Part shown: positions 40,837-49,470 of the stretch, piece by piece
How positions within the stretch are numbered: position 1 is the first letter of the stretch
How the letters are laid out: every line of letters starts with the position of its first letter
Assembly (NCBI RefSeq): GCF_018829635.1
Contig: NZ_JAHKKG010000003.1
Coordinates: forward strand, 434,001-498,000
Reading direction: 5' to 3'
Origin: Paractinoplanes bogorensis
Lineage (GTDB): Bacteria; Actinomycetota; Actinomycetes; Mycobacteriales; Micromonosporaceae
DNA length: 64,000 nt
The notes under the pieces: model-generated
The model's database searches: none
What the model saw: only the letters and a program-made list of their open reading frames with translations
What the model was told of the DNA's origin: nothing
Made by a program: the position numbers and the translations under genes

Positions 40837-41340
40837 TTACAGCCCGAGTGCGACCGGGTCGGCGGGCGTCCCCGAGGTGAGCAGCTCGGTCAACGGCGTG
40901 ACCAGGTCACGCGGCGAGAACAGGTCGGATCCGGTGTAGGCGGCGATCTCCGCCGGCGGCCACCAGCGAAACTCTGCGATGAACTCGGCGGCCAGCTGGT
41001 CGTCGCTGAACTCGCCCCGCGGCTCGAAACGCCCGGTCCGCACGAGGAAGTAGTCGTTGACGATGCCGTCGTACCCGCGCGCCACATCGGCCCCGACAAC
41101 CACCTGATGCCAGACGTGCGGCGGATCGCCGGGGATCACCAGGCCGGTTTCCTCCAGCAGTTCCCGGCGCAGCGCGGTCATCCGGTCCTCGCCGGCTTCG
41201 ACGCCACCACCCGGCGCGGCCCAGACGGCCAGTGCCCCGCCCGGAACCGCCGGATGCGGAAACACGAACCGGCACAACAGCACCCGTTCTTCCTCGTCGA
41301 GAATGATCGCGCGAACGGAGCTCCGAAGATTGAGCGGCAT
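40837..41340 (-). CDS. Nudix hydrolase
   Basis: A 167-residue Nudix enzyme. The Nudix box is complete in GGGVEAGEDRMTALRRELLE followed by ETGL, with all metal-binding glutamates. It likely hydrolyses a nucleoside diphosphate derivative; the N-terminal SVRAIILDEEERVLLCRF is standard for the ADP-ribose/8-oxo-dGTP group. ATG 41340 (MPLNLRSS) is preferred over an earlier in-frame ATG. A 63-bp gap separates it from the protease gene upstream on the same strand. Confidence 0.9.
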   Translation of the reverse strand: MPLNLRSSVRAIILDEEERVLLCRFVFPHPAVPGGALAVWAAPGGGVEAGEDRMTALRRELLEETGLVIPGDPPHVWHQVVVGADVARGYDGIVNDYFLVRTGRFEPRGEFSDDQLAAEFIAEFRWWPPAEIAAYTGSDLFSPRDLVTPLTELLTSGTPADPVALGL

Positions 41341-41403
41341 GCCCCGCATCCTGATCCCGGACGCGGGACGCCGCAAGCGTTGCTGGACTCGTCGCGGGCC
41401 GGG

Positions 41404-43560
41404 TCAGGGGACCACTTGCAGGGGCGGTCCGGACTCGAGGCCGAGCACCGTGCCTTGGATCAGGATGACCGCGGCAAGCAGCCGATAGTGCCCCGGCGCG
41501 GGCGCGGTGAACTCGAGCGTGGCGTGATGAACCGGCTCGCCCGGCCCCATCCGGTCGACGGTCGCGGTGAGAACCTGAGCACCGGTCTCGGTGGTGGCCA
41601 CCACGTGAGCGAGAAAGGCCGGCCCGGCAGCCATCGTGCGGGCCGCACCCGCCCCGGCGAGCCCGAACGTCATCCGCGCCGACAGCCGGTCAGGTTCCGT
41701 GGGTGAGCGCCTCTCGAGCATGGCAAACCGCAGATCAAGAATCTCCACCCGTACGTCATCCACAGGCTCACCCGCCACGACGGTGTCCGGTGCGGGGCAG
41801 TCCACGAAATACTGGTGGCCGCCCTCCTCACCGAGCCCCGGATCGTGGTCCCCGTTGGTCGGCACCACGCTGCCCCGAACCTCGCCGTCCTCCCCCGGAA
41901 ACACCGTGACGATGTACGCGGGATACGCCGTCCGCCGCGCGGGCGGCTCGAAGTCAGCGTGGATGTCATCCAGGCCGGTGCCCACACTGCTCGCCCGAGG
42001 TCCCATCCCAAACCGAGCAAACGCCGCCCACAGAACCTCTTCGTCGCCATCCCCACCCGCGCCGGCCGTGTCACCCGCGTTGCCCGCGCCGGCCGAGTTG
42101 CCCGCGCCGGCCGAGTTGCCCGCGCCGGCCGCGGTGCCGCTCGTGCCCGCCGTGCTGCGCATGTCACCCGCGCTGCTTGAGTCGCGTGTGCCGGCTGCTC
42201 TGCGTTCGTCGCTCAAGGCGGCCAGCATCGCGTCCCGCATGTCGAGGAATCCGGGGTTGGCGGGGGCGAGCTTGAGTGAGTCGACGACCAGTTGCATCGT
42301 GCGCTGGTCCGAGCCGAGCCTGTGCGCGATCTCGAGCAGCGTGGCGCACCAGATCTCGCCGATCGCATGGGCGTCGGTGTAGCGGCCCTGCCCGAGTTGG
42401 CCGAAGTCGCCGGGATGGTCGCCGTCGTAGCGGTGGCCGCGGATGCCGTCGGGCCGGTTCGTGGCCCAGGCCGCGATGACACCGGTGTCCAGCAGTCGGC
42501 AGGCGAAGAAGTCGCTCCAGCCCTCGGCCAGTCCGGCGCTCTGCGGCTCGTCCAAGGCGTGGCTGTTGCCGGCCCCGCCGACCAGCCGGCTCGTGACGAC
42601 GTGGGTGTACTCGTGGAACATGATCGAGGCGTCCAGCGCGGTGTGCCGCCCGGTAGCGGCGACCGGGCCCAGGCGCAGCACCGGGCCGCTTCCGTCGGCC
42701 GTGGCGGGGTCGAGCGAGACATCGCCCGGCAGCGGGTCGGGATGGACCCGGACGTCCAGCGGGCCGAGGTCGGGGACGCCGAGCGCGGCGAACACGTCGC
42801 GGGCACTGGAGGCGAGCGCGAAAGCGTTGACGACCCACTGTTCCTCGCTGTCCGGATGCGGGTCGAAGGTGAGCGTGCCGTCGACGTGCCGTCCCAGCAC
42901 CGGGACGCCGGAGTCACCGAACCGGGCGGTGACACCGGTGCCATTGGTGTCCTCGCCCAGGAGCCAGGGGCTGGGGGAGAGCGGACCCAGTCCGTACGCG
43001 GAAAGGGGCCTCGGGAAGGTGATCTGCTCGCGCGGGATGTCACCGTTGACAAGGAAGACCTTGCCGGTCGCCGTCACCGACAGCGCGGTCGGCCGCGCGT
43101 ACAGGATGTCACCGGTGTCAGCGTCGACCAGGACGGTGGATCGGGGCAGGTCGACCAGCCACGCCAGGGTCAGGTCGCCGGTCGCGCGCGGGAACCAGGT
43201 CAGGCGCGCGATGACCGGGCCGGGCGTCAAAACCGTCGGGCGCTCAGCACCGTCGAGCCGCGCGACCACAACAGCCGGGCCGGGCCGCGCGTTGTCCCAG
43301 GCGGCGACAACGGCCGCCTCGGCCCGGAGCCGCGGGGTGACGGTCGCCGCGTCGTCGATCGGGATCGTGCGTCCGGCGGTGGACGTCGCGCCGGCCGGGT
43401 CGAAGCGTACGGCCAGGTCGGCGTGGAAGACCCGGACACCGAGGTGGTGCTGGTGCAGGTGGACCGTACGGGAGCCGGAACTTGTCGTTTCGACGGTCGG
43501 GTCGGCGAGGAGCTCACATGCCGGATGCAGGGCGAGAGCGCGGCCGATGATGCCGGTCAT
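41404..43560 (-). CDS. M36/fungalysin-like zinc metalloprotease without signal peptide
   Basis: A 718-residue gluzincin. Residues 1-200 form a propeptide-like region with FTP/PepSY-type pattern (VRVFHADLAVRFD, LVDADTGDILYARP). The zinc site is HEYTH (316-320) followed by LAEGWSD with Glu346, the M36 arrangement. A 50-residue Gly/Ala/Ser/Asn linker (about 465-515), encoded partly by 18-bp repeats, connects to a C-terminal beta domain. No signal peptide precedes the propeptide, which is odd for this normally secreted family; a non-classical or coupled export route, or a wrong start, are alternatives. It is 56 bp behind the unknown gene at 43617. Confidence 0.82.
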   Translation of the reverse strand: MTGIIGRALALHPACELLADPTVETTSSGSRTVHLHQHHLGVRVFHADLAVRFDPAGATSTAGRTIPIDDAATVTPRLRAEAAVVAAWDNARPGPAVVVARLDGAERPTVLTPGPVIARLTWFPRATGDLTLAWLVDLPRSTVLVDADTGDILYARPTALSVTATGKVFLVNGDIPREQITFPRPLSAYGLGPLSPSPWLLGEDTNGTGVTARFGDSGVPVLGRHVDGTLTFDPHPDSEEQWVVNAFALASSARDVFAALGVPDLGPLDVRVHPDPLPGDVSLDPATADGSGPVLRLGPVAATGRHTALDASIMFHEYTHVVTSRLVGGAGNSHALDEPQSAGLAEGWSDFFACRLLDTGVIAAWATNRPDGIRGHRYDGDHPGDFGQLGQGRYTDAHAIGEIWCATLLEIAHRLGSDQRTMQLVVDSLKLAPANPGFLDMRDAMLAALSDERRAAGTRDSSSAGDMRSTAGTSGTAAGAGNSAGAGNSAGAGNAGDTAGAGGDGDEEVLWAAFARFGMGPRASSVGTGLDDIHADFEPPARRTAYPAYIVTVFPGEDGEVRGSVVPTNGDHDPGLGEEGGHQYFVDCPAPDTVVAGEPVDDVRVEILDLRFAMLERRSPTEPDRLSARMTFGLAGAGAARTMAAGPAFLAHVVATTETGAQVLTATVDRMGPGEPVHHATLEFTAPAPGHYRLLAAVILIQGTVLGLESGPPLQVVP
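42079..42132. repeat. Three 18-bp coding repeats in protease linker
   Basis: GTTGCCCGCGCCGGCCGA is repeated two times exactly and once with the last base changed. On the coding (minus) strand it encodes the six-residue linker unit Ser-Ala-Gly-Ala-Gly-Asn. Its length is a multiple of three, so copy number can vary without frameshift. Confidence 0.75.
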
Positions 43561-43616
43561 GGGGATCCTCCCGGGCGGAAGGCGGCCACCGATGACACCG
43601 GTGACCGCCTGGGCGC

Positions 43617-44264
43617 CTACTCGGCGTAGACGAGGTACCGGACGGGGACGTTCTCCAGCACCTTGAACGAGTCGAAATCGACGATCGTGCTGGCGAAGGC
43701 CGCGTACGGCTGGGACGCCCCGACGATGTCGGCCGTGAAGTTGGCCTCGAAGAGAATCGGGTCGGGACCCGGCTGCGGGGCCGTGAACCAGAACGGCAGC
43801 ACGGTCAGCGTCGCGGCCGGCGCCCCGAACACGTCCTGGATGTGCGCGTCCGGGCCGTTGCTCACCGCGGTGAGGTTGATCTGCTCCATGCTGACCCGGT
43901 ACGTCCGGTTGCTCAGCTGCTTGGTCGGCGGGACCGCGAAACCGTGCGGGACGTCCACCGTCGAGTTGACGAACAGGAACGCCAGGATGAGCGCCGGTTC
44001 GCCGCCGGCCAGGATGCGGCTGGGCTGGTACGGCGGCGGGCCACCGAACTGGATCGGCGTGGTGGCCAGCAGGTCGAAGGCCACGTACGGCCCGACCGTC
44101 GGCTGCCCGATGTCGACGCTGCCCGTAGCCGCCCGGTTCTCCAGGGCGGCTACGACCTGTCCGGCGTACTTCTCGCCGAGCTCGGCCGCTTTCTGCACCA
44201 TGTCATCGGTGACCTGCGGCATTGACGTGCCTGAGTGAGCCAGGAGCTGCTCTTGTGTGGTCAT
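43617..44264 (-). CDS. Unknown beta-rich protein upstream of protease
   Basis: A 215-residue protein I do not recognise. It has an amphipathic N-terminal helix region (DDMVQKAAELGEKYAGQVVA) and then long alternating beta-type segments (PTVGPYVAFDLLATTP, PALILAFLFVNSTVDVPHG, TLTVLPFWFTAPQPGPDP). No signal peptide, cysteine or membrane helix. The beta content and Phe/Tyr-rich edges are compatible with a pore-forming or lectin-like fold, which is speculation. It opens an operon with the M36-like protease. Confidence 0.75.
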   Translation of the reverse strand: MTTQEQLLAHSGTSMPQVTDDMVQKAAELGEKYAGQVVAALENRAATGSVDIGQPTVGPYVAFDLLATTPIQFGGPPPYQPSRILAGGEPALILAFLFVNSTVDVPHGFAVPPTKQLSNRTYRVSMEQINLTAVSNGPDAHIQDVFGAPAATLTVLPFWFTAPQPGPDPILFEANFTADIVGASQPYAAFASTIVDFDSFKVLENVPVRYLVYAE

Positions 44265-44290
44265 GGTCCGGGACCCTCCGTCCTCGAAGT

Positions 44291-44385
44291 CCGTGCGGGA
44301 GCACGGCTGCTCGTGGACAGTTCCAACCCGTGCTTAGCCGCGCTGGTCACAGCGCTTAACCGCGGGCCCGGTCGGATTTAAGCGC
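44291..44385. promoter_or_regulatory. Dyad-rich divergent control region
   Basis: Within the 241-bp gap before the unknown gene/protease operon are CCGTGC-ggga-GCACGG (44291-44306) and a wider dyad GCGCTTAA (44352-44359)/TTAAGCGC (44378-44385). A third related word, GTGCTTAgCCGCG, lies near 44330. The TTAA core is rare in such GC-rich DNA, so a specific regulator is likely. Confidence 0.4.
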
Positions 44386-44505
44386 CCGCCGCACGTTTGG
44401 CACATCCAAGGCGTTTTGCCTGTACGCGGTGGGGGAACCCACTCAGCCCCGTCGAAGTCGCCGTGGGGATGTCAGCCTCCCGACACGACATTCGAGGAGC
44501 GCGCC

Positions 44506-44736
44506 ATGGCACGACCGCACGAGATGGTGGTGACCGGGTCGAGCGAGTCCGGAGCCGAGGAGTGGAGTTGCCACAGCTGCGGACGGCGGGTGCTGCTGCG
44601 CTGGCCGCCGCATCACGAACGTGTCGTCCTCGACCCCGGTGACGAGGGTGTCGTCCACGTCGGCGGCCGGGTCGGCGGATGGCTCAACGCCCGCGAGCTG
44701 CGCTGGCTGAGCGACAACGGTATCGCCTGGGCCTAG
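44506..44736 (+). CDS. Small CxxC zinc-ribbon-like protein
   Basis: A 76-residue protein with one knuckle SCHSCGRRV and the conserved ending WLNARELRWLSDNGIAWA. Small proteins of this type are common in actinomycetes and uncharacterised. GAGGAG six bases before ATG 44506 supports the start. Only one CxxC is present, so any zinc site would need His residues (HHER) or dimerisation. Its TAG overlaps the TAG of the convergent BTAD gene in a shared CTAG. Confidence 0.72.
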   Translation: MARPHEMVVTGSSESGAEEWSCHSCGRRVLLRWPPHHERVVLDPGDEGVVHVGGRVGGWLNARELRWLSDNGIAWA

Positions 44737-45506
44737 ACGGTCTCGTGGCGCCGGATCCGCTCGTAGAGCTCCTGCGTGGCCGGGCTGGGTGACACGCCGA
44801 GTTCGGCCCGCAGCGCGGCCGTGCACGCGCGGTGCTGCAGGAGCGCCAGGTGCGGATAGCCTTGCCGGCTGTGGCAGCGCATCAGCCGCCGGTGCACCCG
44901 CTCGCGGCACGGATCCTGATGCAGCAACCGGGTGCACAGCTCGGCCGCGGCGGCGTACCGACCGGCCTCGAAATAGCGGTCGCCGAGCCGGTCGAGCACC
45001 TCGAGATTGGTCAGCCGTAATCGTTCCCGCAGCAGCACGGGCCACTCCTCGTGCCGTACGTCGGCCAGGAACCCGCCGCGATAGAGCCACGCGGCCGTCT
45101 CGTACCGCCGGGTCGCGTTCTCGAAATCGCCCGCCGTCTCGAGCCGCTGGCCGTCGCCGACCAGTTGCTCGAACTCGTCGGCGTCGAGCCAGAGCCGCAG
45201 GGCCGGGTTCAGCCGGTACGCGTTCGCCCCGAACTCGATCACCGGCCGGTCGGTCGCCGCCCGGAACGCCCGGCGCAGGGTGTGCACGGCGACGTTCAGG
45301 CTGTTGCGGGCCGCCTGCGGGGTGGCCCCCGGCCAGAACAGGTCCATCAGCATGTCCCGGGTCGGCCACGGCTGCCGGTGAGTGAGCAGGTAGGCGAAAA
45401 ACGAACGCGTTCGTCCACCCCGCCACGGCTCGATCGGCACGTCGTCGACCGCCGCGCGGAACGTGCCGAGCAGGTGGACGGCGAGAACCGGCCCGTCTTG
45501 GCCCAT
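44733..45506 (-). CDS. BTAD-domain transcriptional regulator (SARP/AfsR type)
   Basis: A 257-residue regulator with an OmpR-like winged helix (about 10-105: VHLLGTFRAAVDD, RSFFAYLLTHR, RNSLNVAVHTLRRAF) and a bacterial transcriptional activation domain (about 110-255: LDADEFEQLVGDG, YRGGFLADV, HQDPCRERVHRRLMRCH). It is the size of a minimal SARP. These often activate antibiotic genes, but the closest genes are nucleoside hydrolase and small proteins. The divergent gap to the hydrolase is only 67 bp. Confidence 0.88.
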   Translation of the reverse strand: MGQDGPVLAVHLLGTFRAAVDDVPIEPWRGGRTRSFFAYLLTHRQPWPTRDMLMDLFWPGATPQAARNSLNVAVHTLRRAFRAATDRPVIEFGANAYRLNPALRLWLDADEFEQLVGDGQRLETAGDFENATRRYETAAWLYRGGFLADVRHEEWPVLLRERLRLTNLEVLDRLGDRYFEAGRYAAAAELCTRLLHQDPCRERVHRRLMRCHSRQGYPHLALLQHRACTAALRAELGVSPSPATQELYERIRRHETV

Positions 45507-45573
45507 GCCTCATGATGCGGCCGGTCCGGCGCGTTCGGCCGGGTCGGATCAACGACCGCTCTACCATCCACGG

Positions 45574-46509
45574 ATGGCCATCCCCGTCATCCTCGACTGC
45601 GACCCCGGTCACGACGACGCGCTCGCGCTGATGTTGGCGACAGGCGATTCCCGCGTACGCCTCCTCGGCATGACCACCGTGGCCGGCAACCAGACGCTCG
45701 ACAAGACCACCCGTAACGCGCAGCGGATCCTCGCCCTGGCCGGCGCCACCGACGTCCCGGTCGCCGCGGGCAGCGCCCGTCCGCTGGTCGGCGAGCTGAC
45801 CGTGGCCGCCGACATCCACGGCGCGTCCGGGCTCGACGGTCCCGACCTCTCCCTGCCCGTGGCCGACCTGGCCGACGTGACCGCCGTCGAGCTGATGCGG
45901 CGGCTCATCACGGCGTCGCCCGAGCCGGTCACGCTGATCGCCACCGGCCCGCTGACCAATGTGGCGCTGCTGCTGCGCACCCATCCCGAGGTCGCCGCGC
46001 GCCTGCACCGCATCGTCTTCATGGGCGGCTCGACCGAACGGGGCAACACCACGCCGTACGGGGAATTCAATATCCTGACCGATCCCGAGGCGGCCGACAT
46101 CGTGCTGCGCTCGGGCCTGCCGCTGACCATGGTCGGCCTCAACGTGACCCATCGGGCCCTGGCCACCACCGAGATCATCGAGGCGTTCCGGGCCCTGGGC
46201 ACCACGCCCGGGCGGGTCAGTGCCGAGCTGATGACCTTTTTTGCCGGGGCCTACCGCCGTACGTTCGGCTTCGAGCACCCGCCCGTGCACGATCCGGTGG
46301 CGGTCGCGCTCGTCCTCGACCCGACCATCGTCACCACCGTCGCCGCGCCGGTCGCGATCGAGCTCACCGGCACCCACACCCGCGGCGCGACGGTCGTCGA
46401 CCTGCACGGCCGTACGGGCGCCGCGGCCAACGTCGACGTAGCCGTGGACATCGACGTCGACGCCTTCTGGCGGCTCCTGCTGAGCGCGGTCGCTACGCTC
46501 CAACCATGA
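45574..46509 (+). CDS. Inosine/uridine-preferring nucleoside hydrolase
   Basis: A 311-residue calcium-dependent nucleoside hydrolase that splits ribonucleosides into base and ribose. The N-terminal motif DCDPGHDDALAL holds the metal-binding aspartates; the second part of the site is seen in IVFMGGSTERGNTTPYGEFN and in EHPPVHDPVAVALV, whose His-Asp is catalytic. Subgroup I pattern with IATGPLTNVALLL. The start ATG 45574 matches the family N-terminus. It is coupled by 4 bp to the YdcF-like gene, suggesting a salvage function. Confidence 0.93.
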   Translation: MAIPVILDCDPGHDDALALMLATGDSRVRLLGMTTVAGNQTLDKTTRNAQRILALAGATDVPVAAGSARPLVGELTVAADIHGASGLDGPDLSLPVADLADVTAVELMRRLITASPEPVTLIATGPLTNVALLLRTHPEVAARLHRIVFMGGSTERGNTTPYGEFNILTDPEAADIVLRSGLPLTMVGLNVTHRALATTEIIEAFRALGTTPGRVSAELMTFFAGAYRRTFGFEHPPVHDPVAVALVLDPTIVTTVAAPVAIELTGTHTRGATVVDLHGRTGAAANVDVAVDIDVDAFWRLLLSAVATLQP

Positions 46510-47219
46510 TCGTCTCGGCCGCGAACACGCTGGTGGACTTCTGCGCGCTGCGCGACATCGACACACCGGACGACGGCCGCTACGACGTGGCCATCCTCTT
46601 CGGCGGCAGCATCCTGGCCGGCGCCGAGGCCTTCGCCCGGACAAACGCCGACTGCCGCATGATCGTCGGCGGCCAGGGCCACTCCACCGACGCCCTGTGC
46701 CGGAGCACCGGCTGGCCCGACGCGGACGGCTTGACCGAGGCGGCCATCTTCGACCGATACCTGCGCACCGAGTACGGCTTCCGGGCCGACCTGCTGGAAC
46801 ACGAGTCGACCAACTGCGGCAACAACGTGCGCAACGCCCTGTCCCTGCTCACCACCGAGGGCGTCCCGCACACCCGAATCCTGATCATCCAGGACGCCTC
46901 GATGCAGCGCCGCATGGACGCCGGCTTCCGCCTGCACGCCCCCGACACGCAGGTGGTCAACTACGCCGCCCACCGCACCCATTTCGACGCGGCGGGCGCT
47001 TTCACCGACCCACCGCGCGGTATGTGGCCTCCCGCCCGCTACCTGTCCCTGCTGATGGGCGAGATCCCACGCCTGACGGACGACACGAACGGCTACGGCC
47101 CCGTGGGCCGCGGTTTCATCGCCCACGTAGACGTGCCACCCACTGTCGCCGACGCTTACACAGCCCTGCTCAACGCCGGCGCCGGCGCCCCTCGCTCCGC
47201 CGACCAACGCTGGGCGTGA
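46506..47219 (+). CDS. YdcF/DUF218-family protein
   Basis: A 237-residue Rossmann-like protein of the YdcF (DUF218) family. Typical elements are VAILFGGSILAGAEAF, MIVGGQGHST, then HESTNCGNNVRNAL and ILIIQDASMQRRMDAGFRLH. YdcF of E. coli binds S-adenosylmethionine; other members act in cell-wall polymers. No membrane anchor is present here. ATG 46506 overlaps the hydrolase stop. Confidence 0.85.
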   Translation: MIVSAANTLVDFCALRDIDTPDDGRYDVAILFGGSILAGAEAFARTNADCRMIVGGQGHSTDALCRSTGWPDADGLTEAAIFDRYLRTEYGFRADLLEHESTNCGNNVRNALSLLTTEGVPHTRILIIQDASMQRRMDAGFRLHAPDTQVVNYAAHRTHFDAAGAFTDPPRGMWPPARYLSLLMGEIPRLTDDTNGYGPVGRGFIAHVDVPPTVADAYTALLNAGAGAPRSADQRWA

Positions 47220-47444
47220 CCTAGCCAGGCCCACCCGCACGTCAGAAGGCCACCCCGTCCGCGGCGCCGTCCGCACGGTGCCCGTTTGTTGGTTGCGTGT
47301 TCGCACGCTGCGCGTTTGCGCGTTGACCGTGCGGTTGGCCGCGCGATTGTCCGTGGCGGACGGGCGACGGTGGACGTAGCACCACTGTTGGTTGTCAGGT
47401 CTGCCGGATCGAATGGAGGGTGTCGCCGGGCGGAGCATGGCCGC

Positions 47445-48707
47445 ATGCCTAATGTGCGGGCGCTTGGGAGCGGGCTTCTGGTCGCGGTGTTGGGGCGGGA
47501 TCGGGTTCGGCCTGGTCATGCTGCCGTTCTGAGCTGGGCGTTTGTCTTGGCGGGGCTGGGCTGCGCGGTGGTTGTCTGGCACGGGCTCGGCGGGGTTGCG
47601 CTGGACGATCCGACTACGTTGGTTCGGCTGGCACTCGTAGTCGGCGTGGCCGGTCCGCTCATGCTGTTGCCGCGGTGGCCGCTTGTTGCCTGGCGGATTG
47701 CTGTTGTGGGCACGCTGCTCAACCTGCCGGGCCAAGTTGCGCCGGATGGGCTGTCGTGGCCGTGGCATCCGGTGCAGCCGGTGATTCTTGGTGGGCTGGT
47801 GCTTGTTGTTGCGCTGGTTCATCGGTCGGCCACGGTGTTCTGGATTGCGATGCTGAGTGTGGCGACCACGATCGCTCATCTTCCCGCGGAGCGGGCGCGC
47901 GTTCTGGTTGCCGCGATCATCGTGGTTGCGGTGGCCGGCGATCAGGTGCGGCGGCGGTTCGAGGTGTATCGCCGCCGGGCGGTGCGGCTTGATGCCCAGC
48001 TCGTTGCCGAGCGCGAACGGGCCGAAGTTGCGCAGGAGCGGCATGCCGTGCTCGCGGAACGGCAGCGGATTGCCCGTGAGATGCACGATGTGGTCGCTCA
48101 CCACATGTCCATGATTGCTGTGCGGGCCGAGACTGCGCCCTACCGGCTGGGCGATGAGCCGGACGACCGGGATGCCGAGTTCGTTGCGATTGCCGGTGCC
48201 TCGCGGTCGGCTCTGCAGGACATGCGGCGTCTGCTCAGCGTCCTGCGTAGCGACTCGGCCGACACCGCATCGCCGCCGTCACCGGGGATGGCCGACATTC
48301 TCGCCATGACCGAGGCGGCACGCGCGTCTGGCCTGGATGTCGCGCTCGACCAGGACTCGGGGACGGTTCCGCCGCTGGTCGGCCGGACCGCCTATCGCAT
48401 CGTGCAGGAAGGGCTGTCCAACGCCACTCGCCACGCGCCCGGTGCGGCCATCCGGGTCCGGCTGTCCGTAGATGAGCGAGCACTGCACATAGTTGTCCGC
48501 AACGCCCCTGGCGAATCGCTGACGAACGAGCGTTCGCGTACCGCCGACGGCCTGGGCAAAGCTGCGGCCGGACCGTCGAGAAGTGAGAGCGGCGGCCACG
48601 GAATCGTCGGGATGCGGGAGCGTGTCCGCGCGCTTGGCGGGACTATTTCGGCTGGGCGGTGCGACGACGGCGGCTTCGAGGTTCGGGCTGAGCTGCCGCT
48701 CGCGTGA
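47445..48707 (+). CDS. NarL-type sensor histidine kinase (orphan)
   Basis: A 420-residue membrane kinase of the HisKA_3 class. Residues 25-165 hold about five hydrophobic helices, then a coiled helix (QLVAERERAEVAQERHAVLA), the phosphoacceptor in REMHDVVAHHMSMIAV and a HATPase end GGHGIVGMRERVRALGGTIS. Kinases of this class nearly always sit beside a LuxR-type response regulator; none is present. Codons ending in T (GTT, GCT, GTT) are clearly more common than in flanking genes, especially in the first half. The 3' 65 bp overlap the convergent permease gene. Confidence 0.88.
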   Translation: MPNVRALGSGLLVAVLGRDRVRPGHAAVLSWAFVLAGLGCAVVVWHGLGGVALDDPTTLVRLALVVGVAGPLMLLPRWPLVAWRIAVVGTLLNLPGQVAPDGLSWPWHPVQPVILGGLVLVVALVHRSATVFWIAMLSVATTIAHLPAERARVLVAAIIVVAVAGDQVRRRFEVYRRRAVRLDAQLVAERERAEVAQERHAVLAERQRIAREMHDVVAHHMSMIAVRAETAPYRLGDEPDDRDAEFVAIAGASRSALQDMRRLLSVLRSDSADTASPPSPGMADILAMTEAARASGLDVALDQDSGTVPPLVGRTAYRIVQEGLSNATRHAPGAAIRVRLSVDERALHIVVRNAPGESLTNERSRTADGLGKAAAGPSRSESGGHGIVGMRERVRALGGTISAGRCDDGGFEVRAELPLA

Positions 48708-49437
48708 TCAGGCCGGCCGCGACCAGCTCGACCGTTACGGCGGCGGCAATCGCCTCTACGGCCAGCAGGGCTAGCAGCACCAGCAACTGGGTCGCGCCGG
48801 CCTGGATGGCGGAACCGCCGCCCAGCATCACGCCGACGAACGCGCCGGGCAGTGTGACTAGGCCGACCGTCCGGGTCTGGTCGAGCGCGGGCACCAGCGC
48901 TTGACCCGCGGTCGGGCGGACGACCTCCAAGGCGGCGTCGCGGGGCAGGAAGCCCAGGGCCAGGGCCGCCTCGTACTCGCCGTGCCGGTCGCGCAGTTCG
49001 TCGAGGGCGCGGCGGCCGGCCAGCGACGTCGCGGTCATCGCCCCGCCGATCAGGATGCCTGCGATCGGCAGCACCGCGACCTCGGTCAGCGGCATGGCGC
49101 CGGTGGCCACGATGAGCGCCCCGGCCGGTAGCGCCCCGGCGGCGATCGGGAGGATGACCATCCACCCGAGCCGGAGTGTGCTGACCCGGCGGGCCGAGGT
49201 CAGCGCGGCGACCAGCACCATCAGCACGATGAACCCGGCCGTGGCCCACCATGACCGCAGCACCGCGGCGATGAGCAGCGAGACCAGCCCGAGCTGCGCG
49301 ACCGCCCTGAGCGAGGCCGTGACGACGGCCCGGCTGACACCGAGCCGCCCGATCACCGCGGCCGCCACTGCTACCAGCACCAGCGCCGCCAGCACCACAC
49401 CGAGCACCGGCCCGACCGATACCGTTCCTTGATTCAC
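48643..49437 (-). CDS. UPF0014/FetB-like ABC permease
   Basis: A 264-residue, seven- to eight-helix membrane protein of the FetB (YbbM, UPF0014) family. The conserved loop RRALDELRDRHGEYEAALAL with GFLPRDAALEVVRPTAGQAL and the following LDQTRTVGLVTLPGAFVGVM are diagnostic. In E. coli FetAB exports iron or counteracts oxidative stress. The ATPase partner FetA is not adjacent. The basic C-terminus (PEPRSRRRRTAQPK) is cytoplasmic. It overlaps the kinase gene by 65 bp in the convergent direction. Confidence 0.9.
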   Translation of the reverse strand: MNQGTVSVGPVLGVVLAALVLVAVAAAVIGRLGVSRAVVTASLRAVAQLGLVSLLIAAVLRSWWATAGFIVLMVLVAALTSARRVSTLRLGWMVILPIAAGALPAGALIVATGAMPLTEVAVLPIAGILIGGAMTATSLAGRRALDELRDRHGEYEAALALGFLPRDAALEVVRPTAGQALVPALDQTRTVGLVTLPGAFVGVMLGGGSAIQAGATQLLVLLALLAVEAIAAAVTVELVAAGLITRAAAQPEPRSRRRRTAQPK

Positions 49438-49470
49438 TACGCCACCCTGGCACCTCCGCGACGCAACGGC

